64,000 nucleotides of DNA, taken from assembly GCA_950295325.1 (NCBI GenBank), contig OX485808.1:11162501-11226500 (forward strand), in the 5' to 3' direction. The notes under the pieces were generated by a model. That model had not been told where the DNA came from, ran no database searches, and saw only the letters and a program-made list of their open reading frames with translations. Positions 35,640-47,307 of this stretch are shown here, piece by piece. Origin of the DNA: Polytrichum commune. Its lineage: Eukaryota > Streptophyta > Polytrichopsida > Polytrichales > Polytrichaceae. How positions within the stretch are numbered: position 1 is the first letter of the stretch; each line of letters opens with the position of its first letter. The position numbers and the translations under genes were made by a program.

Positions 35640-38190
35640 CTTCTCGATGCTGTAGGTTAGGCCATAACCTACAGAGTTCTCTCATACAAGAGAAGAAATC
35701 TTGCAGGTCGTTCGGTGGATACTAGGCACTTCGTGATGAAAACTCCATAGCCATCAATTAGGGGAGGCGGTGGATAAAAGTGAGCAACATACATACCTCA
35801 AGCCTTACTGCATGTTCAGCAGCACTGCCGCCCACACCGTCGCATCTCGCGTTCACCAAGGATGTGCAGGACACAAGCCACACATAAAGGCGCGCCTCTT
35901 CCGAAACAGGGCACTCTCAGATGCAATGTTGCAAATCTGAGATATTAGAGACTAGTCGCACACTCTTCCTTGTACCTATTGCCCAGAAAACCTTGACGTG
36001 TCAGCACTGTCTCTTCCGAACTCTGCCGGTGAGTGTGTGAGCAGGTATTGGAGCTAAGGTCCCCACAAGGTGATGGAAAGAACTGCATACAGCAGCTCAC
36101 TACTAAATTGGAGGAGACGAGTTCAAAACCTCGACACCTTCTTGCAATACCATTGAACTGACCATCGTCAACACCACCACTTCTCGCACTTCGCAAGATT
36201 GCTGCAAGAGGTCGAAGAACTCAAAAACGGTCCGACCACGCACTACGGCGAGCCCGCAGAAAGTACAGATCTTAACCACCAAACAGAAAACAATATAAGC
36301 AACTTAATGTCGAAACCAAACTCAGCAAGAAACAGCATCAATCGAATACTACTCCCCTTGACCGTACTATTCAACGTAAAACTGCAGAGTTCCTCAATCT
36401 ACACTCGATGGACCGCCCTAACCTTAATAACATACAGCGGACTTTGAGCGCCGAACTGTTATTGTTGATTCATGGCGAACAAGCAGCACAAGGGCCAATG
36501 AAGATAGAAACTACTAAAGCAATGCTGACCCTGTCATTGTGTCAGATCACCATCAAGGTTATTTATTAGTTAGTGAGTAAACGCTTAAGAGATTCCTCAG
36601 AGGGTTCCTCAATCCAGGCTCCACCAGCTGTCGAAGGCAACATGGACGCGCACCTGAACTCATACATTACCTTCACAATTAGTCGACTAATCTTACTTTC
36701 AAGGCGACCTTCGATTTCCGAACACCGGGGCTACTCAACGGGAGGCGCCATCGCTTCCACATATGGCAATCTCGTGCACGCACTAAGCACTAACAAAAAA
36801 AAGGCCACTCTCATTTCTCGATGCTGTAGGTTAGGCCATAACCTACAGAGTTCTCTCATACAAGATAAGAAATCTTGCAGGTCGTTCGGTGGAGCCCTAG
36901 TCCTAAATGCATTTCCCTAGGCACTTCGTGATGAAAACTCCATAGCCATCAAATAGGGGAGGCGGTGGATAAAAGTGAGCAACATACATACCTCAAGCCT
37001 TACTACATGTTCACTTTTTTTGTGTTTTCCTTACTGCATGTTCAGCATCACTGCCAACACTGCCGCCCACACCGTCGCATCTCGCGTTCACCAAGGATGT
37101 GCAGGACACACGCCACACATAAAGGCGCGCCTCCTCCGAAACAAAGCACTCTCAAATGCAATGTTGCAAACCTGAGATATTAGAGACTAGTCGCACACTC
37201 TTCCTTGTACCTATTGCCCAGAAAACCTTGAGGTGTCAAAAACTCTTCCGGTCAAAAACCTGTCAAGGAAGAAAGCCGATTTGTAAAGTGGAGACGCGGG
37301 GAACTTGAACCAGAGCAGTATTGGGAAAAATGGGAAGACAAAATGAAAAAAACCTTTCCAACCGGGCAAAATGACTTTGACGAGGTCGGTCAGTATGCTG
37401 AAGTCGGCTCAAGCGAAATTTCCTTTAGAACAGAGAGAGCCGCCACCACAGCTGCTCCTCCCATTGTTGCCTTTTCAGAAGGAGTGGCTAGCATGGAGTT
37501 TGAGGCAGGAGTACGATCATGGGGGTGGAATACTTGCAGACGAAATGGGCATGGGAAAAACTGTTCAAGCTCTTTCACTTATTGTTACTAGCCTCGTCGA
37601 CGAGGGTGTACTGAAATCTGTTCGAGACAGTCCACAGACATTTAAAGAAATATGTGTGCCAAACCTGTGTAATTCAAAACCAGGAACCTCTCTAACCACC
37701 ACCAAATTGCTTGGTAATAAACAACGTACTCTATATGGGAAGTTGAGAAACGAAAACTTGCCTTCGATCGATGAAGTTCTGCCAACAGTGTGGGGAGCAA
37801 TTTCTTTCTGATAGATCGAACCATCGCGAGTGTCAGGATTGGTCACGACCTGCTGCTAGTGAAAGATTGTCGGTTCAGGATAATGATGGGGTTCAAGTAG
37901 ATAGCAGCGATCACTTCGTGCAGTCGCAACACAAGGGAGTGGAAGTGGAGTTCGTAGATGTGGACAAAGGTGAAGATGAATCTCAGAGAAAAAGAAAAGG
38001 TAAATTGTAACCTCGTTGCAACCTCGACACCTTCTCGACACCTTCTTGCAACCTCGACACCTTCTTGCAATGCCATTGAACTGACCATCCTCAACACCGC
38101 CACTTCTCGCAATTCGCAGGATTCCCGCAAGAGGTCGTAGAACTCAAAAACGGTCCGACCACGACCACGGCCCTCACCCTAAAAACGACG
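35640..38190. repeat. Direct duplication of the RAD16-like 5' region
   Basis: Two long direct copies. Bases 35,640-36,000 match 36,817-37,240, sharing 'ctcgatgctgtaggttaggc', 'gtcgttcggtgga', 'caccgtcgcatctcgcgttc' and 'gagatattagagactagtcg'. Bases 36,130-36,250 match 38,060-38,180, sharing 'ccattgaactgaccatc' and 'aactcaaaaacggtccgacc'. The second copy has the SNF2 coding segment (37,262-38,065) between these blocks; the first copy lacks it. A duplication followed by deletion in one copy is the simplest reading. Confidence 0.8.
37262..37620 (+). pseudogene. RAD16-like helicase 5' exon, opposite strand to its 3' exons
   Basis: The plus strand encodes 'YWEKWEDKMKK' near 37,318-37,350 and then, in a different frame, 'LLLPLLPFQKEWLAWSLRQE' and 'GGGILADEMGMGKTVQALSL' near 37,460-37,585. 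These are the Q-motif-like segment and Walker A motif of a RAD16-type SNF2 ATPase. The frame change between the two parts has no obvious intron, so a frameshift is likely. Motifs Ia to III should follow but are not seen; the frame runs into unrelated sequence. The remaining RAD16 exons lie 2-4 kb to the left on the minus strand, so the locus has been broken by inversion or assembled from duplicated pieces. Confidence 0.8.
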
Positions 38191-39543
38191 GCGAACCCTA
38201 ACCCTAAAATTCTGAGGTGACGTGGCCGCTTGAGAGGGCGGCATTTCGGGAAGAGGCTATAAGCCTCCTCCTCGGTGAGAATCGCAGCTCCATGAATCAC
38301 TCGTCGAGACAGGAGGTTGATCCTTTTGCAGTTGAGCGTCTGTGGGCATTTGAGGTCTCTTGGCTGCAAGCTACGTAATTGCAATAAGTAAAGTGCAAAA
38401 AGGTAGGTAAATGTCTTGGTAAAATGACTGAAATTACATTGGAGAAACTTCTGAAACTTAAAAGGAGGGAGATAGGATGGAAGATTAAGTAGGCCCTTCC
38501 ACATCTCCCGGATCTACTCCTGGTCCCCACTAGTGATATCGTAGACATGCTACTAACCGTGCATATTTGGGTTTCAAATGGTTTTCCACAAGGTGGGTTA
38601 AACCTTTTTTATTTATTTTTTAAAATTTGTAATTAGTAAATGAGATGAGAGTATTGTGGTAAAATGAAATGACAATTGTATTTGAAAAGTTGTAACCTTT
38701 CTACAATCAAGTTCACAACTATATGCATCAATGTGTGATCAATGTGCCATTCACTAACCATGCATGTTAGGTTTCACTAAAGGAGCTACAAATGTTGCCC
38801 TATTCTTTGTAGGCATAGGAAATTGATGAGGTTTTGATATTGTCCTTTTGACTTGTGTAGCCATTTTCTTGTCAAGTTGTTGTTGAAATTTTTGCTTCTT
38901 TTTTGGCCCTGGCAAGGTCTGCTCTTTTCATCTTCATCAAATTGCTACATCTACACCTTGCTATGTGATTCAATTGAAGGAAACTCCATGATGAGTGTGA
39001 GTTGACAGTGATGTTTTAGGTCATTGGCGCGGTCATGATTGAGTTTGAGAGACATCGGACGGTTGAGATTGCATGTGATATAATTTGACGGCCGAGATTA
39101 TAAGTACACGGTAAGTGGCATGGTGGAGTATCGTGACATGCACGGTAAGTGGTGCTGCACGGTTAGTAGCATGTCTACGATACTACCATGGCATTGAACG
39201 GACCGCTTTTTGATTCCTCCTAAGACATTCCTAAAACGACATTGCTAAGATATTGTTTGAGAGATTGTTTGAGACATTAACTCTTTAATTTTTTTAGTAG
39301 TGCCTAATTACGAACATTAGTCTATTCCCTCTCACTTGTGTTGCACATCCCTCGACAATTCAATCCACCAATGAGGGAAGCTCTTTAAGGAGTTGATAAC
39401 ATACATGTGCATGCATTAGTCATTCTGAAGGTCACCGCTTACTAATCTCAAATGCAAGCCTATTAAATTTATTTTCTACATATCCTTAGAAGTTGATTTG
39501 TTTTGAATTTGAGATCGAGCACCCATGGAATTGATATTGTTGC
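38191..39543. other. Intergenic, with an ~80-bp hairpin
   Basis: No gene recognised. Around 39,115-39,195, 'catggtggagtatcgtgacatgc' (left arm) and 'gcatgtctacgatactaccatg' (right arm) form an imperfect inverted repeat. Two telomere-like 'aaccctaaccctaaaa' words lie at about 38,195-38,210. Confidence 0.5.
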
Positions 39544-39835
39544 ATGATACTTCCATCAATTGTTGATGAAGATATAGAAGCGATTTTTTATGCATTGGAC
39601 GACAATGGTGACTTCAAGGTTTGTTTTCGTACATCGATTTTTTATTACTGTAGAACTCTTCTTAGCAAAAAAATGGAATTCTTCATCATATGCTTGGGGT
39701 TTTGTCCTTGTCAAGAATTTGATGGGTTGGTTGTCTCAAATTAACATAGAAGAATTTGTTGACCTTTGCAACACCATCTCCTTGGAATTTGAAAGGGCCG
39801 ACGAGTTGACCTGCATTCATGTATGCATTTGGTTG
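39544..39835 (+). pseudogene. Two-pore channel (TPC1-like) EF-hand fragment
   Basis: The plus strand encodes 'VDEDIEAIFYALDDNGDFK' followed by a GT donor-like site at 39,619. About 120 bp later comes 'INIEEFVDLCNTISLEFERA'. Joined, these make an EF-hand helix-loop-helix followed by the (E/D)FxDLCNxIxLxF wording that I associate with the cytosolic EF-hand linker of plant vacuolar TPC1 channels. The expected AG acceptor before the second part reads AA. No transmembrane exons were recognised on either side. A lone fragment of a channel gene is the best reading; other EF-hand proteins are possible. Confidence 0.45.
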
Positions 39836-40242
39836 ACGTCCCTTATACTAATATTTCTTATATATGTATGTATCTTGAGATGAATTGATGGTAACCTCAA
39901 ATGTGCAGAATGTATGTCTTTCATAATTATCCGCTAGTTTATGAAAAGAGTGGATCCTTTTCAACTGAGGGTTGATATGGTGCCAGATTATAGGCTCATT
40001 ATAGTGGGGATCTATGAGTCAAAATTTCCACCATTTTGCATACATGGTTGTCAATGTATGGGGAGGATTTTGGGCATAATCAGTCAAGATCCTAGTGTTC
40101 CATAACCAACCGGTTACATGTTGACATCATTCATTGTTTATTTGTTAAATTGAAGAATATTCTATGAATTCATGTAAGTGGATCAGATTGAGGTAAAGTC
40201 CTTCTCTTCTCGCTTCAATCGGAACTACTACACCCTGAGTTT
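39836..40242. other. Intergenic, nothing recognised
   Basis: A coding-like stretch 'DPFQLRVDMVPDYRLIIVG' near 39,950-40,010 could belong to the TPC1-like fragment but was not matched to a channel segment. About 40,080-40,130 is a partial inverted match to the 32.0/47.0-kb dispersed repeat. Confidence 0.3.
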
Positions 40243-42215
40243 CTGTAGTAAGTTTTTGCTATGGCTCAAAACAACAAAACCCAGGGAACAAAGTCTCCAG
40301 AAAGTCTGAGATAGTGTCTATAAGGGTTAATGTCACATTGGTTTAAGGTTCTTAATAACATTATGGTTAATTCTCATTGTTTATGCTCTCCAATCTTAAC
40401 TTATTTCCCCATTTCCCATCCTTATTGATTCATATGTGTAGGTTCAGTCGTGAGTGTTGTCTGTCCTATCTCAAAGGAAAGTGTTCTATCACTCTATGGT
40501 TTTCGACCTATGTCAGTTATGAAGCTCAAAAGCTCGGCAAATTGTCAATGGCTCATAATCTGGACAAAGTCCGGGGTAATGTCTTAGTAACCGCATAGTC
40601 TTTGCTCATTTGAATGCACATTTGTGTAATTCAACAATTTAATTAATTCTTCGGTTAACTTACAACCATCATGTTCGTGTCGCGGAACCAGTAGCCATCA
40701 TCTTGTTCTTCCGGTGTACCTGGCTACTCATCTCAAAATTCACCCACATTGTCAATACAGAAAGCAATGCATAGTAAGCTAGGCGATATCCTATGTTAAG
40801 GCTTTAATCTGTTAATTTTACTCAGTCTTACACAAGAATTCACCTTACTCTTTGCTGGTAACGTCTCCTCCTCCTCAGGTAAAGCCTGTCAGCCTATGGC
40901 CTACCAGCTACTGACGCTTTGCCTTCATCTCTCCCTCTCTAAACAGGGTCTGCTCTGGCGATATCCTACCTCGGTACTGTCGGGTAATGACTACTCTCAT
41001 CTCTCAGGCTTCCTACCTCGGACCTGGCTATGGCCACTTAGCCACTCTCGGTAATTGCCTCGCCCATCCTAGGCCTCTCAAACTTCCTTGTGTTCACTCT
41101 GACTACTTGCCTCTCTTAACTTTAGTCTAATTTGAATATTTCGCCCACTACCAGGCGATCGCCTCTCTCAGGTAACTCATCCTTATCTCTCACGGACTCT
41201 CAGGTAATGGCGTGTTGACTGTTGTCCATAGCCAATGCTTTATCTCTCTGTTTCTCTGATCATAGCCTGATTAACGCTCTTTGATGATGGCCTAATGCTC
41301 TCACAGCCTATACACTTCTTTGATCTCTCGGATCACTCAATGCTCTCTCGGTTATTGCCCTTAAGGATTTGACTACACCCTGACTTTTGACAATACCGAT
41401 TTATGCACACACTCAAAACTTCAACCCTTCCTGACTTGTCTGGGCTGTCGCACTGGACTCAAGTTTCTGCATCCCTGCGATCAAGTGACTTCCATTCAAA
41501 TTGCTATTGCCCTTAACAGGTTGCTCTCATGTCCTCATACACTATCCATCCTTTACAGACTTTACTCTCACAGAATCACACTTCAATCTTTCTCTCTTTC
41601 CGGCCTGTTGCCCAATATAGCTTTTACTTCCTTCTTTCTGTAGAATCACTTTTCACTCTTTCGGTTTACTGCTTACTTCCCACCAGATTACTCGCATGAT
41701 TCGCATTCAACTGTCAATTGCTTACATCACTGAGACACAATCTCTACTTTACGCATACATCTCATACTCGCACATACACTTCTGACTTTTCCAACCACAT
41801 TCAGATTATAATCTTAAGTTTACATTTCTATTTCAAGGTCCAAGTTCAGACTCTTCCGAAGTCCGCATCTCACGGCTCCTCTAATCTGACTCGCCTCTAA
41901 TACTATTCTATTCAGTTGCCTAATCGCCAGTCAACTTCGATCACCGAATGTTGCTGCTTATCTTGCCTATCGCTAACGCTACTTGAGACTATGTGAGATT
42001 TTACAAAGTGAGAATAGCCTGACTTCTACCTAGGCTGCCCTCTCCTCATAGTGCCGAGGGAGAGAGACAGTCGGTTAGCCTAGTAACCGCTTCCACCACG
42101 GCGATAGCCATTCGTTTTCACACTGGCTCGTCTTCAGTGGCCAATAGCCGGATGAATCTCATCAAAATTTTGAAATTGCCTCGTTCGACTAGGCGATAGC
42201 CCAAAAAGTGGTTTT
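40243..42215. repeat. Unclassified ~2-kb repeat, copy 2 (GCGATAGCC-motif repeat)
   Basis: Direct-orientation sister of 14,756-16,635. The first ~120 bp are close to identical, starting CTGTAGTAAGTTTTTGCTAT. The interior is diverged but keeps the same composition: many CTAT(T/G/C)GCC, GGCGATAGCC/GGCGATATCC, CTCTCGG and CAGGTAA words. The right end again reads 'tgaaattgcctcgtt' then 'aggcgatagccc' and an A run. Flanking sequence differs from copy 1, consistent with two insertions or a long-range duplication. Confidence 0.75.
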
Positions 42216-43276
42216 ACAGTTTCTTATCTTTAGTGTCTAATATTTGCGCATATTTCAATATCATCACTTCATTCTGGTCCACACCTGACATAAATTAGCA
42301 ATGCTAGCAAATTCCCTTTCATCATTTAAACAAATGTAGTTTTCTACTAAGATTGAGATCTACAAAGTGTTTTGCTTGAAGGTTGTTTTTTAGATAAATA
42401 AATAAAAACAAATAAAAACAAACAAACAAATAAACAAACACACATACTTTTCAAAAAAGTTCACTTGTGCGGACACATACACCCCAAGAGTCCATTGCAT
42501 AATTGTTGTAGTCCAAAAACCTTCAAGTTCATATTCTTCTTCATCATGTTCATAAAGTCCACTTTAAATGCCTCCCTCCTACATCCAAAGCTTCCATATC
42601 TTCACTTAACCTAAAATCAAGATCATCCGGTTGCCCACCACCAGAGGACCTAACCAATTTTCATCATCTCCAAAGTGTAGTAGATCCATAATTGTGTCAG
42701 TCTTCCCACTACCCTCTTCATAATCTTCCCAATATGCTCCAAGTTGGGGTTTGCACCAAGGTCATGTACAAAGCATCTCTCAACTTCTTGGATTGCCCGA
42801 TCGTACAATAAACTTTTTGTGTTTGTGCAACTTTGGGAGATTATCCGTGTTCCATGTACAAATTCATCACTTTCAAAATTACAATGTCACACTTTGTGTT
42901 ATTCCATAATGTCACATGCTTTTATGCAATTTTTTTAAAGTTTACTCTTTTTCTCAAACCATTCCATATCTCAATGATTTGAAATAAATAAAATAAAAAT
43001 CAATAACACATCAATGAGAGCTTACTTTCATTTCGTGTTTTTTCTCAAAAAATTAATAAAATCAAAATAAAATTTCATCACATCTGTGAAGACCTGTGCC
43101 TAGAGTGATGGGTAGAGTGATGTGTCTCTCATCACGAGAATTGTTCCCGGTGTGTGAGGATAAAATGGAGATACATATATTTATTGGAATTATGGCTAAT
43201 TGGATGAACATTTGTCATGGGCTCTAATTTCATCCTCCAATGTTGTCACTAATGGACACATGTCAAATACTCTAAA
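42216..43276. other. Intergenic with simple repeats
   Basis: An A-rich (AAATA/AAACA)n tract at about 42,390-42,440. About 42,840-42,935 matches the 58.7-59.2 kb dispersed repeat ('actttgtgttattccata', 'gtcacatgc'). About 43,225-43,280 matches the start of the 45.7-kb repeat ('tcaaatactctaaact.cgtaat'). No gene was recognised. Confidence 0.5.
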
Positions 43277-43450
43277 CTCCGTAATAATAATAATAAGAAG
43301 AAGAACTCCGGTCCCTTTTAGGGGGGCCGGAGTGAATAAAGTGTCTATTCGTAGAACACCCTTGGCCATACCCCAGGGTAATGGCGTTGGGTGTAATACT
43401 ACTTCACCCTTTGCAGGGAGTAGACACTATGTTAGTGACAATTGTTTTAC
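43277..43450 (-). mobile_element. SINE, 5'-truncated copy in antisense
   Basis: The reverse complement of about 43,300-43,445 matches the 3' half of the SINE at 47,308-47,682. It shares 'tagacactttattcac', 'ccggccccc', 'aaaagggaccggagtt' and the upstream 'gtagtatt' block. The tail, as (CTT)n(ATT)n, appears at 43,285-43,302 on the plus strand as 'taataataataagaagaag'. It sits inside the 'taaactccgtaat' word of another dispersed repeat, giving an insertion order. The tRNA-like head is missing. Confidence 0.65.
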
Positions 43451-43593
43451 CGGTGAACCGGTAATATATTATTATTATTGTTCTTATTGTTATAAGTTAT
43501 TATCATTATTTTAACTTTATTATTTATCTTATGTGTGGTTTTGTATGTATGTGATAGGTTGTCTATTTTCTATTCATCTTTTATGGACTAGTA

Positions 43594-43922
43594 CCGTAAC
43601 ACCATAGCAGGTTCATCACCTGGCGAACGAATATTTATTTATTTTGAAAAAATAAGGTTCGTTTGCTAAAAATAGATTTTTTTGAAATTCGTTCTTCTAT
43701 TTTGAGGAAAAAAAATAATTCGTCTTGGAACAAAGTAGATGTACCAGGATGACAACTTAAATTGATTTTTTCAACAGAGTTTGCTTCACCCAACTTTCTG
43801 GATTTTCGTTCTTTTCATAATATAATTTTCCATAATTTCGTTCTTCATGGCCTGGAATTTGTGATTTTTTTCGTTTTTTTTTTTTGGAATTATTTAAGAA
43901 CGAACCTGCTATGGTGTTACGG
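43594..43922. mobile_element. MITE with TA target duplication, copy 1 (329 bp)
   Basis: Perfect 21-bp inverted termini: left CCGTAACACCATAGCAGGTT and one further base, right the exact complement ending in GGTGTTACGG. TA flanks both sides, as for Tc1/mariner-like elements. The interior is AT-rich and shares 'atttatttatttt', 'aaaaataaggttcgt' and 'ctaaaaatag/ata' with copy 2 at 52,047-52,685. No coding capacity in this copy. Confidence 0.85.
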
Positions 43923-44198
43923 TATTAGGTGTGCGTATTGTATGGCAATTAAGTTGATTTGTTTAAATGTGTTCCGAATTTGTGGGGGTGGAAGTTCAAG
44001 CTTTGTTTCGAGTTCTTTCATTGAGGGGATATGAGTGGTGGCTCTGGCACATGTTGCTAGTACTATGAGTGGAGCGGTGTTACATCCCCTTGCTATGATG
44101 TTGTTAATGAGTGGTTGATATTTTGTGGTTTTCCTTTCTCTAGTTTCAGCAGTAAACCTGTCATTGCAATATGTGAATTCTATAAATTGGATAGTAAT

Positions 44199-45180
44199 TT
44201 ATGGTGTAGGGGCGTATGGTGGTGGATGGTTATATGGATGACCTATAATGCATAGTATGTCTGGTTTGAATCTAGCGTTGCAATGGCATCTCTGGGTACC
44301 ACATGTACATGGTAGTAGCCATGTTGGTACTGTGTTTTCTTGGGGTATTTTATTGTATGTTCCTGCGTTCATGAGTATGTAGTGCCTTGAGACTTTGTTT
44401 GAGATGAGGAGTTTACGTATTTCCCACACTGCTTTGTTATGTCGTTTTGTTATTAATGCATGGATGTGTTGTTGTTTGCATTTAAGGAGTACATGTAACC
44501 ATGTGTCTGCTTCTAAGGAGTTGCAGATGGGGCATGTATGGGATGGGTATGCGTCCCTACTGAAGAAAAGTTGTTTCCGAGCATGTCCCATATATTGCCC
44601 GGTTCTAAATTTTACTAGGCACATTTTTTGTTTATCAGTGATGACATTATCCAAAAATCATTTGAGAGTGTTTTGTCGATGTCTTTGTTATCAAGCCATT
44701 TATGCAATTGATGGGTTTGAGTGGCTATGATTTCAAGGTTATGTTTTTTGTCATGTTTAAGGATGTATTTGCCAAGGTGTCTGATGGGGCCTTTGTCAGG
44801 CGTTTCTTGCATTGAGTGCCACCAATCTCTTTGAAGGTAGTATGGTGTAGGGTGTGCGTGTTCGTATGTTTCTACGGCATCTCTATGGTCTAAGTTACAA
44901 CCCATTTTTGCTAATTTGTCTGCTTCTTCATTGCCACTTATGTTCGTGTGGGCTTTGACTTTATGCAGTGTGGTTGGTTGTGTGCGAGACTGCAATATTT
45001 TAATTATAGACTCAAGAATGGTCTTGTCTGGGTGATTGTTATGTAGGGTTGGGTGTTTTGTTTGTGTGTTAAGAAGGTATAAGATGTTAAGACAGTATGT
45101 GAAGATATGTGCTGGTTCGTTTGGATATTTAGTAGTGAGGAGGCGAAGAGTGTGGTGTATGGCCATCAGCTCAGCTCATA
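44199..45180 (-). pseudogene. LINE 3' fragment: RNase H and C-terminal Cys cluster
   Basis: The minus strand from about 45,170 encodes an RNase H-like domain: 'LMAIHHTLRLL', then 'HIFTYCLNILYLLN', then 'LHKVKAHTNISGNEEADKLA'. After a frame shift around 44,615-44,654 it continues with 'CPICNSLEADTWLHVLLKC', 'RHNKAVWEIRKLL' and a terminal Cys-rich motif 'LPCTCGTQRCHC'. The second catalytic acid is lost: the family reads TDS where this copy has TYC. The reverse transcriptase is absent. The same family, longer and more decayed, lies at 60.9-63.4 kb. Confidence 0.8.
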
Positions 45181-45259
45181 GTATATTTTGGAGTCTTGGT
45201 AATCTTTATGCGATTTTTATGTTTTTAAAGGGATTGTATATTCCGTATCCAACTTTTTC

Positions 45260-46443
45260 TCTTCTCCTAAACTCCGTAATAACATGCTTGTGGCAACCAA
45301 AGTGCACGTGATACAAAGGAGTTGTGTAGATGAGTGATAAAATAAAATTGGTGTAGCATGTGACTTTATGGAATAATACAAAGTACAACATTGCAATAAT
45401 GACAATAATTACAATGATGACAACATGGTGCGTGTGAGCATGTGGTTTGGATTATTTGGTGGTTAACTCAAAACCCGTAATATATGGGAGGGAAGCATGA
45501 CAACAAGGCATGAGATTTGAACTGCGAACATATGTCTCCTAGGGTTTCGGGATATAAGAGAAGGAGTGATATTAAGGAGTTGGTATTACGGAATTCAAAG
45601 TGTACATGTGACCACGCGTTGACCTGATGCAAAATATATGCAAGTTGGGGTGAACAAAATTTAGTGTCACTAGTACTATCACATGTGTCATTGATGGACA
45701 CGCATCAAATACTCTAAACTACGTAATATCACGCTTGTGGCAACCAAAGTGCACATGATACAAAGGAAAAGTAGATGAGTGATAAAAGAGAATTAATGCA
45801 ACATGTGACATTATGGATGTCCTACATTGCAATAATGACAATAATTACAATGATGACAACATGATGTGTGTGAGTATGTGGTTTGGATTCTTTGGTGGTG
45901 TACCTCTTTAAAATTGTTCAGAAACAATCATTTGTTGACTGAAGGCTCACCTCCCAACCTAGAGACACACACAAAACATAACATGTGTTCTCCTTCCCCC
46001 GAGCCCTATATGTAGATAGTATCCATGAGATACTTTTAGAAGTCTCAAGTCTTTCTATATGTAGATTAAAGTCTCTTTATCTATATGCGTAGATCATTTT
46101 ACTTCATGTCGATAATAGTCATCCAACTTCTTGTCCATCGACTCCCCATTCATCCATGCTCCTTAGTCTTGGACATTCATCCATGCAATTTTGCCCCATC
46201 CTCAATAATACACTTCCCAATTCGTCCATTACATATGGTTTACTTTAATGTCAAAACCTGTGATATATGGGAGGGAAGCATGACAACAAAGAGTGAGATA
46301 TAAACTAAGAACACTTGTTACCTAGGGTTTCGTGACATAAGAGAAGGAGTGATATCAAGGAGGTTGGTATTACGGAATTTAGAGTGTATATGCGTATCAA
46401 TTTGACGGAGAAAATATGTAAAGTTAAAGTGAATTTTTTTTGG
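45260..46443. repeat. Two tandem copies of a ~400-bp dispersed repeat, one interrupted
   Basis: About 45,266-45,665 and 45,705-46,443 are direct copies. Shared blocks are 'ctaaact.cgtaat', 'cttgtggcaaccaaagtgca', 'gtagatgagtgataaaa', 'gtgagtatgtggtttggatt', 'atatgggagggaagcatgac', 'agagaaggagtgatat' and 'ttggtattacggaatt'. In the second copy about 350 bp (45,900-46,248) of unrelated sequence separates the two halves. Related words occur at 43.2, 42.8 and 58.7-59.2 kb. Confidence 0.75.
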
Positions 46444-46745
46444 CATGTATATGTACGATAAAGCCCTCATAGTAGGACCTCAAACAACTTGATCTCCGCC
46501 CTTCGGCCCGCTAGAAGAGCCTCACCAATTATGGGCCCATTACTTTTGTGTGTTTACGGGGTCGCCTTTTCAACTACTAAATAGTGCTTACTACCCTGCA
46601 TCAAAGTAAGTTAAACAGCCTTTATACCAATCACACCAAAACATGATGTTCAAATAAGTATCAATATGAAACATGATGTTTACCGTGCTAGTGATGTTTA
46701 GCTATAGAAGTGTCGATATGAATTATGATGTTTACTATGCTAGCG

Positions 46746-46982
46746 ACTACACTAAATATTATAGTTAGTATCGTTTACTACTTGGAATTACGCAATGCTA
46801 CAATTTTTTACTGCATAGTTCATTTTAATTTTTTTTATCATAATAGGTCAAACTGGTTGTTTGGATTACTATAAAACATTATCATCTTTACTTGGTAAAA
46901 TTTTACATCAAAAGTCGAAAAAGATAGAGTGTCATATAACTCCAAATAGTAAGTGACATTAAATACCATATTTAGTGTGGTC
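46746..46982. mobile_element. Foldback MITE, copy 2 (~237 bp)
   Basis: Left end CTACACTAAATATTATAGTT and right end ...ATATTTAGTGTGGTC form inverted arms. Inner arms share 'tactacttgga' against 'tccaaatagtaagtgac'. Interior words 'ggtcaaactggttgtttgga' and 'ctttacttggtaaa' match copies at 29.8 and 50.6 kb. Confidence 0.7.
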
Positions 46983-47026
46983 TTTGATGTCAATGAACGG
47001 GGAGAAGCGATCACTAGTTACGCATG

Positions 47027-47220
47027 AACCGGTAGAGTTTAAGAAATAACCGGCCAAAGTTCAAGACTTCAAGAAAATTACTGATCATTTTATAGGAATT
47101 TATGAAACATACCTCAAATTAGTAAAGGAAAACCGAAAGATCGTAACATGGAACCAATTGGACTTGGAAACCATTGGGGACACTAGGACGTTGACCAAAT
47201 TACATATGCCCAAAAGATCT
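47027..47220. repeat. Dispersed repeat, copy 2
   Basis: Diverged direct copy of 32,030-32,230 with the same order of blocks. It lies between a foldback MITE and a SINE, in a mosaic of insertions. Non-coding. Confidence 0.6.
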
Positions 47221-47307
47221 TCCCGGACATTGTTTGATGTTGGAAGTGAATGTATGGTCGCTTTGTTGATTATGTGGACGCAGCTAGTGCTTTGATTGCA
47301 AAGGCAC

